Shown piece after piece: positions 5,510 to 9,113 of a DNA stretch of 9,113 nucleotides (position 1 is the stretch's first letter; each line of letters opens with the position of its first letter). A program made the position numbers and the translations under genes. Location: positions 1-9,113 of the forward strand of contig DAOWAC010000033.1 in the NCBI GenBank assembly GCA_030634785.1, written 5' to 3'. The notes beneath the pieces are model-generated. The model was given only the letters and a program-made list of their open reading frames with translations. It did no database searches and had not been told where the DNA came from. The stretch is from Chloroflexota bacterium. Its GTDB lineage: Archaea; Iainarchaeota; Iainarchaeia; Iainarchaeales; GCA-2688035.

Positions 5510-5518
5510 ATATTTATC
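5510..5518 (-). promoter_or_regulatory. TATA-like box upstream of the ABM-like gene
   Basis: On the minus strand GATAAATAT (5518-5510) overlaps the stop codon of the RelE-like toxin. It is the only TATA-like stretch between the toxin and the ABM-like gene. Initiation about 25 nt downstream (near 5487) would place the whole tRNA-Tyr fragment in the mRNA leader. Readthrough from the toxin operon is the alternative. Confidence 0.3.
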
Positions 5519-5795
5519 GTCTATACATGTCGTCATGGTGGCCGAATTTATCAAACATAATGAAGTTCTTTTCTTTAAATACTTTGAAAAACAGCACAAA
5601 GCTTTTTGCGACGTGAACTCTTTTGTATTTCTTTAAGTCGTATCGCATATTCTTGTAGTGGTCAATTGTTATCTCGTCTGAATTAGCTATTTGCTTGATT
5701 TTCTTATTCAGTATTTCTACAGTCTTTTTGTCTTTTTTTGCCAGCACTCTAATTGTAGCTTTAAGCTCATCGGACAAATCAAATGAAAAAGGCAC
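5514..5795 (-). CDS. RelE/ParE-superfamily toxin
   Basis: A 93-residue basic protein whose second half has the RelE/ParE pattern: MRYDLKKYKRVHVAKSFVLFFKVFKEKNFIMFDKFGHHDDMYRR, that is, a K-x-x-R-V-x-V strand, a hydrophobic FVLFFKV strand, and the closing F-x-H-H-D-x-x-Y. Archaeal RelE proteins use such Arg/Lys, His and Tyr positions (here R59, H86/H87, Y91) to cleave mRNA on the ribosome. The start is GTG 5795, immediately after the antitoxin TAA with no spacer; GAGG at 5803-5806 lies 7 nt ahead, inside the antitoxin gene. Adjacent antitoxin-first order supports a coupled type II pair. The N-terminal half (1-45) forms helices that would bind the antitoxin. It lies inside the tRNA-repeat-bounded segment. 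Confidence 0.83.
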   Translation of the reverse strand: MPFSFDLSDELKATIRVLAKKDKKTVEILNKKIKQIANSDEITIDHYKNMRYDLKKYKRVHVAKSFVLFFKVFKEKNFIMFDKFGHHDDMYRR

Positions 5796-6059
5796 TTACT
5801 CGCCTCTGCACAGCTTGTCCAACTCTTTTACGCTCATTTTTCTGAAGCCGTATTTCTTGATATGCCTGTCACAGGATTCAATTACTTCCCTTATGACTTC
5901 TTCTCTGACTTCAGGCTCGACAAATTCCTCGCCATACATCTCAGCAAACTTGTCCAATGCGTCGCCTTTGTCTCTTAAGCCATACTTCTCTTTCACTACA
6001 CCAAGAACTCTGCTGGTGTAATCTTTCACTTTAAAATTCACAGCAACCTCTTTACCCAT
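5796..6059 (-). CDS. DUF2683-like antitoxin
   Basis: An 87-residue protein. Its first part, VAVNFKVKDYTSRVLGVVKEKYGLRDKGDALDKFAEMYGEEF (about 5-46), matches the archaeal DUF2683-like pattern R-V-L-x-V-V-K-x-K-Y-G-L-x-x-K-x-x-A, a ribbon-helix-helix-like DNA-binding domain that often precedes RelE-type toxins. The acidic/basic helical remainder (EVREEVIREVIESCDRHIKKYGFRKMSVKELDKLCRGE) is the likely toxin-binding tail. ATG 6059 is preceded at 5 nt by AGGCGAG (6071-6065). The stop touches the toxin GTG, implying coupled translation. It probably represses its own promoter. The family call is from memory of the pattern, so moderate. Confidence 0.75.
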   Translation of the reverse strand: MGKEVAVNFKVKDYTSRVLGVVKEKYGLRDKGDALDKFAEMYGEEFVEPEVREEVIREVIESCDRHIKKYGFRKMSVKELDKLCRGE

Positions 6060-6064
6060 ATAAT

Positions 6065-6108
6065 CTCGCCTAATATAGACTTAGTTAGAATTATTTATAA
6101 ATCTTTCC
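6065..6108 (-). promoter_or_regulatory. Promoter of the DUF2683-like/RelE-like operon
   Basis: On the minus strand GGAAAG (6108-6103) followed by ATTTATAAAT (6102-6093) is a strong BRE plus TATA. Initiation would fall near 6072, leaving almost no leader before the ribosome binding site AGGCGAG (6071-6065). Between them TAACTAAG contains a short CTAA direct repeat that could serve as an operator. The promoter lies about 20 nt past the tRNA-Tyr 3' end, inside the repeat-bounded segment. Confidence 0.6.
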
Positions 6109-6112
6109 ATCC

Positions 6113-6141
6113 GGCATGATTGTGTAATCCCGCCTCCCGGA
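6113..6141. repeat. Intact copy of the tRNA-Tyr 3'-end direct repeat
   Basis: This 29-bp stretch covers the end of the T-arm, the acceptor 3' strand and discriminator of tRNA-Tyr, plus 15 nt of trailer. It is repeated in the same orientation at 5432-5460 with 27 of 29 positions identical. The two mismatches are at 5435/6116 and 5456/6137. Confidence 0.85.
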
Positions 6142-6263
6142 TCTGCACCGGGGACCTCTCGGTAACTGCTTTTGCAAGCAGTACATTCAATGAATGCTTG
6201 CTTCCGTTTCTGGAAGTATTAAAAAACTACAGCCGAGCGCTCTAACTGCTGAGCTAAGGCGGG
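6128..6263 (-). tRNA. tRNA-Tyr (anticodon GUA), intron-containing
   Basis: The mature 73-nt molecule folds fully: acceptor CCCGCCU/AGGCGGG, U8, D-stem GCUC/GAGC, anticodon stem CUCGG/CCGAG with loop CUGUAGA (G34-U35-A36 at 6230-6228), T-stem CCCGG/CCGGG, discriminator A73. C1-G72 and A73 are archaeal tyrosine identity elements, which agrees with the anticodon. No CCA is encoded. The D-loop (AGCAGUUA) and T-loop (UGCAGAU) are unusual: the T-loop has G at 55 and G at 58 where the consensus UUCRANY has U and A. All stems are perfectly paired, which argues against a pseudogene. No TATA lies at the usual distance upstream; a TATA-like stretch at 6352-6361 would give a leader of about 65 nt. U8 is the position ThiI would thiolate. 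Confidence 0.93.
6164..6226 (-). other. 63-nt tRNA-Tyr intron with bulge-helix-bulge at 37/38
   Basis: Splice sites lie after G37 (6227) and before A38 (6163). The canonical archaeal structure forms: bulge A36-G37-U, four-bp helix C32-U33-G34-U35 with intron GCAG, bulge U-U-A38, then intron UUUU paired with AAAA. Cuts after the second base of each 3-nt bulge give the 7-nt anticodon loop. Inside the intron, CTTCC/GGAAG and GCAAGCA/TGCTTGC form two further stems. Removal needs the archaeal splicing endonuclease. Confidence 0.9.
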
Positions 6264-6372
6264 TACCGTCACATCCGGCAGGTGCGAATGCTATCTTTGC
6301 TCCCTTCGGTCACTCGATACCATGTGCTTGTTTTTACTGGCACATTAAAGTAATTTAATCAGCGAATCTATT
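6264..6372. other. Spacer between PAP2 gene and tRNA-Tyr
   Basis: No coding frame is convincing. The part next to the tRNA (6264-6318) is much richer in G+C than the surroundings. ATGTGC (6322-6327) and GCACAT (6340-6345) form a 6-bp stem with a 12-nt loop. TATA-like ATTAAATTA (minus strand, near 6352-6361) may serve the tRNA. The 9-mer CATCCGGCA at 6272-6280 recurs at 6108-6116, beyond the tRNA 3' end. Confidence 0.4.
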
Positions 6373-7284
6373 TTAAGCTATTGTTTTGGTTTTAAAGGCC
6401 TTTTCAAACAGTATCGGCCAAAGCCAGCTTATCCAAAAGCCTCCGAAAGCATATAAAATAAATGCCTGTGGAACTGTTAGAACAAAACCAATTGAAACAA
6501 TTCCTTCTCCAATTATGCCAACCACTGCTAGTAAAGCAAATCCAACTGCGTATTTTGCTGCAAGGAATTTTTTAAAAAGAATGCTTTGACTTGCGCCCAT
6601 TTCTTTAAACAGGAAAAATCCTGCATAAAATCCAATAAACATTCCTGCCATTGGAAAGCTTTTCAAAAACATTACTGCCAAAACAGCAACTGCAATTAAT
6701 GCTACTAGTACAAGTTCGTCTTCAAGCTTGCTTGGTTTAAAGTTTTTGTGAAACAATTTGTTTCTTGCAATAAGGTTTAATTTGCCAATAACAATTCCTA
6801 AAGCAAGTCCTGCAAGAACGTCTGAAAGATAATGCATTCCAAGATACATTCTGCTGTACAAAACCAATATAACAATCATTACAAAAATTGCTTTCAAATA
6901 TTTTTCAATCGCGCCATAGCAATATGTAAAACCTGCTGCAATTATTGTAGCATGACCGCTTGGAAAACCAGAGGTGTTATATCCATCGCCTGCCATTACC
7001 TTAAAATCTGCGGGAGAAGGTCTTGGTCTTGCAAATGCATATTTTAAAACGCCTGCTGCGGCTGAAGCAAAAACTACAAGGTTCATCATGAAAAAGCCTC
7101 TGTTTTCCTGGCCTCTCCAATACAATGCTGCTGCAATTGCAACCCAAAAAATAGGATTTCCCAAAAAGGTTATTGCAAGCATTACTGGTGTAAATAATGG
7201 GTGAATTTCTGCCTGCACTGCCTGTAAGAATGCATAATCAAATTGTTCTATTGCAAAAAGTATGCTCATTACAAAACCAAGCAC
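6373..7284 (-). CDS. PAP2-family membrane phosphatase with C-terminal extension
   Basis: An integral membrane lipid-phosphate phosphatase; a role in recycling polyprenyl pyrophosphate carriers or dephosphorylating lipid intermediates is an inference. All three signature motifs are intact: K81-x6-R88-P89 (KYAFARPRP), P108-S-G-H111 (GFPSGHA), and S144-R145-x5-H151-x3-D155 (SRMYLGMHYLSD), with H111, H151 and D155 as catalytic residues. Several hydrophobic segments flank them. Beyond residue 170 there is a basic linker and then about four more membrane segments (about 190-208, 212-226, 243-268, 272-292) not found in the minimal family of about 200 residues. The start is taken as GTG 7284, behind AAGGAT (7303-7298) at a long spacing. 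ATG 7269, five codons in, is the alternative. It begins 10 nt after the upstream gene, so the two are probably co-transcribed. Confidence 0.9.
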   Translation of the reverse strand: MLGFVMSILFAIEQFDYAFLQAVQAEIHPLFTPVMLAITFLGNPIFWVAIAAALYWRGQENRGFFMMNLVVFASAAAGVLKYAFARPRPSPADFKVMAGDGYNTSGFPSGHATIIAAGFTYCYGAIEKYLKAIFVMIVILVLYSRMYLGMHYLSDVLAGLALGIVIGKLNLIARNKLFHKNFKPSKLEDELVLVALIAVAVLAVMFLKSFPMAGMFIGFYAGFFLFKEMGASQSILFKKFLAAKYAVGFALLAVVGIIGEGIVSIGFVLTVPQAFILYAFGGFWISWLWPILFEKAFKTKTIA

Positions 7285-7294
7285 TTTTTTCTAT

Positions 7295-7735
7295 TTAATC
7301 CTTCTTTTTCATCATTCTTTTCATGCCAGGAATCTTAACAGAGGTATAATCTACAAACAATTCTGTTTCACTCAAAGCCTTTCTCATGGCATAAACTTTA
7401 CAAAAACCAATTAATTCGGTTTGTTCATTTTTCTGCAATTCTGGCTTTGTACAAATTTCTTTTATAACAGAATTAACCTTTCTTCCGGAAACATCTGCAA
7501 TTGCAGTAGCAACACTTTCCTTTCCTTTTGCAAGTCCAAGTTCGGCAATTGCTGCATCAACCTTGTCTAATTCAACAATTTTTCTCAAATTGTCTTCAAT
7601 TTTTCTGTCAATTCCTGTTTCCAAAGAAGCCAAAAATTCCATTACTGTCTTTGGTTCTGTTGCTGTCTCAACTTTAAGTTTTTTGATTGATTTCCAATCC
7701 TCATAATTTGCAATAAACTGAATACTTTTATCCAT
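7295..7735 (-). CDS. Conserved archaeal protein of unknown function (possibly DUF2666)
   Basis: A soluble, lysine- and glutamate-rich protein of 146 residues without signal peptide or membrane segment. The opening (SIQFIANYEDWKSIKKLKV) and the following TVMEFLASLETGIDRKI resemble what I recall of the archaeal DUF2666 family, whose function is not known; I cannot confirm this. The rest is predicted mainly helical (VDAAIAELGLAKGKESVATAIADVSGRKVNSVIKEI) and ends with a basic GMKRMMKKKD. No catalytic motif is visible. ATG 7735 is well supported by GGTGAG (7745-7740) at 4 nt. A TATA-like CTTAAAAAC near 7777-7769 would give a leader of about 12 nt. It heads a two-gene unit with the PAP2 phosphatase and diverges from the tetraether synthase gene. 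Confidence 0.72.
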   Translation of the reverse strand: MDKSIQFIANYEDWKSIKKLKVETATEPKTVMEFLASLETGIDRKIEDNLRKIVELDKVDAAIAELGLAKGKESVATAIADVSGRKVNSVIKEICTKPELQKNEQTELIGFCKVYAMRKALSETELFVDYTSVKIPGMKRMMKKKD

Positions 7736-7862
7736 TTAACTCACCAAACAAAAATATGCTCTAACTTGTTTTTAAGCCTTACTCCTTTTCTTTCATGTTT
7801 TTACTCTGCCAAAACGCTCTTAAATTCTTCCCTAACTATTAAATTCAAGGAGTTGCTTTTAA
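7736..7862. promoter_or_regulatory. Divergent promoter region for the DUF2666-like and tes genes
   Basis: This 127-bp gap separates two divergent starts. Leftward, CTTAAAAAC (minus strand, about 7777-7769) precedes the ribosome binding site GGTGAG. Rightward, CTTAAATT (about 7819-7826) is a weak TATA candidate, and AAGGAG (7847-7852) lies 10 nt before ATG 7863. The rightward TATA would give a very short leader, so its assignment is uncertain. Confidence 0.4.
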
Positions 7863-9113
7863 ATGAGAGAAGAAATTAGAAAAACATCAAGTCTTTGCCC
7901 TGAATGCATTGAGATACTGCCAGCAACAGTTTTTGCAGAAAATGGCAAAGTCTTTATTGAAAAAACCTGCCCAAAACATGGTTATTTCAAAGAGATTTAC
8001 TGGAGCAGTTACAAGCTTTATAAAAAGTCAGCCAAGTTTGCTGCAAAAGGTCGTGGAGTAGAAAACCCAAACATAAAAGGCAAAATAGAATGCCCAAAAA
8101 GTTGCGGACTCTGTGAATTACACAATACAAACAGTTCTCTTACAAATATTGTTCTTACAAATAGATGCAATTTAAATTGCTGGTATTGCTTTTTTTATGC
8201 ACAAAAAGCAGGTTATGTTTATGAACCTACAAGACAGCAGATTAGAGACATGCTCAAAAACATCAGGGATGAAAGACCTGTTCCTGGAAACGCAGTGCAG
8301 ATTACAGGTGGAGAACCTGCCTTATGTGAAGATTTGCTTGACATAATTCAGGACATTAAAGCAATGGGCTTTGACCATATTCAGGTTAACACAAACGGAA
8401 TAAAGCTTGCAATTGACTCAAAATTTGCAGCAAGATTAAGACACGCAGGAACAAACACTTTGTATCTTAGTTTTGACGGAGTAACCGAAAAAACAAACGC
8501 AAAAAACCATTTTGAAATTCCAAGAGCCTTGGATAATTGCAGAGAAGGAGGACTTGGAATAGTTCTTGTTCCAACAATAATAAACAATGTAAACGATCAT
8601 GAAATAGGAGACATTCTTCGCTTTGGAGTTGAAAACATTGATATAATCAGAGGAATAAACTATCAGCCTGTTTCACTAGTTGGTCAAATGCCACGAAAGG
8701 AAAGAGAAAAGCACAGAATTACAATTCCTGATGTTATTGCAAAAATCGAAGAGCAAACAAATGCACAAATAACAAGCGAAGACTTTTTTCCTGTTCCAAC
8801 TGCAGTTCCTGTTGCAAAATTCATAGAGCACTTAAGAGACAAGCCACAATATGAATTGTCAGCACATCATGCATGTGGAATGGCCACATATGTTTTCAAA
8901 GACGAAAACAAACTTATGCCAATCACTCGCTTTTTGGATGTTGAAGGTTTTGTTGAATTCTTAAACGAACAAGGTCAGGAAATGAAAAACGGAAAAAGCA
9001 AATATCTTGTTGGAGCAAAAAGCCTTTTCAAATTCAAGTCTTTAATTGATGAAAGCAAAGCACCAAAAGGAATGAATTTCACAAAAATCCTTTTTGATGT
9101 TCTTGTAAAGCAC
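7863..9113 (+). CDS. tes: Radical SAM tetraether lipid synthase (Tes), partial
   Basis: Radical SAM enzyme of the MJ0619/Tes type, which joins the phytanyl ends of archaeol-type lipids to make macrocyclic and tetraether (GDGT) membrane lipids. The frame opens at ATG 7863 behind AAGGAG (7847-7852) and is still open at the window edge after exactly 417 codons; the characterised homologue is about 500 residues, so roughly the last sixth is missing. The N-terminal metal site has C12xxC15 with C36xxH39. A second Cys cluster is C77xxxC81xxC84. The radical SAM motif is C102xxxC106xxC109 (RCNLNCWYCFFYA), followed by GGEP (149-152), VNTNG (175-179), YLSFDG (201-206) and a late Cys338 in HHACGMATY. Multiple iron-sulfur clusters plus a rubredoxin-like iron site are established for this enzyme. 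Related uncharacterised radical SAM proteins share the core, so a different lipid substrate remains possible. Confidence 0.87.
   Translation, partial: MREEIRKTSSLCPECIEILPATVFAENGKVFIEKTCPKHGYFKEIYWSSYKLYKKSAKFAAKGRGVENPNIKGKIECPKSCGLCELHNTNSSLTNIVLTNRCNLNCWYCFFYAQKAGYVYEPTRQQIRDMLKNIRDERPVPGNAVQITGGEPALCEDLLDIIQDIKAMGFDHIQVNTNGIKLAIDSKFAARLRHAGTNTLYLSFDGVTEKTNAKNHFEIPRALDNCREGGLGIVLVPTIINNVNDHEIGDILRFGVENIDIIRGINYQPVSLVGQMPRKEREKHRITIPDVIAKIEEQTNAQITSEDFFPVPTAVPVAKFIEHLRDKPQYELSAHHACGMATYVFKDENKLMPITRFLDVEGFVEFLNEQGQEMKNGKSKYLVGAKSLFKFKSLIDESKAPKGMNFTKILFDVLVKH

Larger units (their letters stand above)
5432..6141. mobile_element. Possible minimal integrated cassette flanked by tRNA-Tyr 3'-end repeats
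   Basis: The two tRNA-derived direct repeats are in the same orientation and enclose only the DUF2683-like/RelE-like toxin-antitoxin pair. The intact tRNA is at one end and the partial copy at the other, lying off the tRNA 3' end. This is the usual geometry of site-specific integration into tRNA 3' ends by tyrosine recombinases. No integrase or replication gene is present, so this could be a deletion remnant or a cassette moved in trans. Confidence 0.42.

Noticed and set aside
5411..5599. Minus-strand frame of 62 codons across the tRNA fragment
   Set aside because: It overlaps the RelE-like toxin in another frame and reads through the tRNA-derived repeat; composition and lack of family resemblance indicate a shadow.
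5432..6141. CRISPR-like repeat pair
   Set aside because: Only two copies, 681 bp apart, and both are explained by the tRNA-Tyr 3' end; no regular spacers and no cas genes.
6832..7204. Plus-strand frames across the PAP2 gene
   Set aside because: Antisense to an intact PAP2 phosphatase with all three motifs; no family resemblance.
8381..8587. Minus-strand 68-codon frame
   Set aside because: Antisense to the radical SAM domain of the tetraether synthase, whose motifs are continuous across this stretch.

Overview
The window looks like a piece of an AT-rich archaeal chromosome, most likely from a small-genome (DPANN-type) lineage. The evidence is a tRNA-Tyr with an intron bounded by a bulge-helix-bulge at 37/38, BRE/TATA-type promoters instead of -35/-10 boxes, an archaeal Ogg2 DNA glycosylase, a tetraether lipid synthase, a ThiI-like protein with the archaeal CxxC, and archaeal-type toxin-antitoxin pairs. 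The phylum cannot be fixed from this sequence alone. Starts are mixed (ATG, GTG, TTG), usually behind GGAG/GGTG-type ribosome binding sites.

Layout. 1-250 (-): start-proximal part of an Mrp-type Na+/H+ antiporter subunit E, cut by the window edge. 251-540: divergent promoter region; the rightward promoter has a strong BRE/TATA and a leader of about 100 nt with a hairpin. 541-1989 (+): DEAD-box RNA helicase with a long RG/S-rich tail made of short tandem DNA repeats. 2032-2652 (+): ThiI-like PP-loop protein without THUMP domain. 2741-3722 (+): rubrerythrin and desulfoferrodoxin, a two-gene oxidative-stress operon, ending tail-to-tail with ogg (3747-4385, -), an 8-oxoguanine glycosylase/lyase. 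4469-5003 (-): ribbon-helix-helix antitoxin plus MazF/PemK-like toxin, with a candidate operator and terminator. 5103-5411 (-): small ABM-like dimeric alpha/beta-barrel protein. 5514-6059 (-): a second toxin-antitoxin pair (DUF2683-like antitoxin, RelE/ParE-like toxin). 6128-6263 (-): tRNA-Tyr(GUA) with a 63-nt intron. 6373-7735 (-): PAP2 membrane phosphatase and a conserved archaeal protein of unknown function. 7863-9113 (+): radical SAM tetraether lipid synthase, running off the right edge.

The most striking structure is at 5432-6141. A 29-bp direct repeat (27/29 identical) of the 3' end of tRNA-Tyr and its trailer lies on both sides of the second toxin-antitoxin pair. One copy belongs to the intact tRNA; the other is a decayed 3'-exon fragment 681 bp away. 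This is the footprint expected of integration at a tRNA 3' end, here reduced to a minimal addiction cassette with no integrase. A second, unrelated toxin-antitoxin pair lies about 1 kb further on, so ogg-to-tRNA looks like a small insertion hot spot in an otherwise housekeeping region.

Functional themes: oxygen and peroxide defence with oxidised-base repair (rbr, dfx, ogg); RNA handling (helicase, possible tRNA thiolation, tRNA-Tyr); membrane and lipid functions (antiporter, PAP2 phosphatase, tetraether synthase); and two addiction modules.
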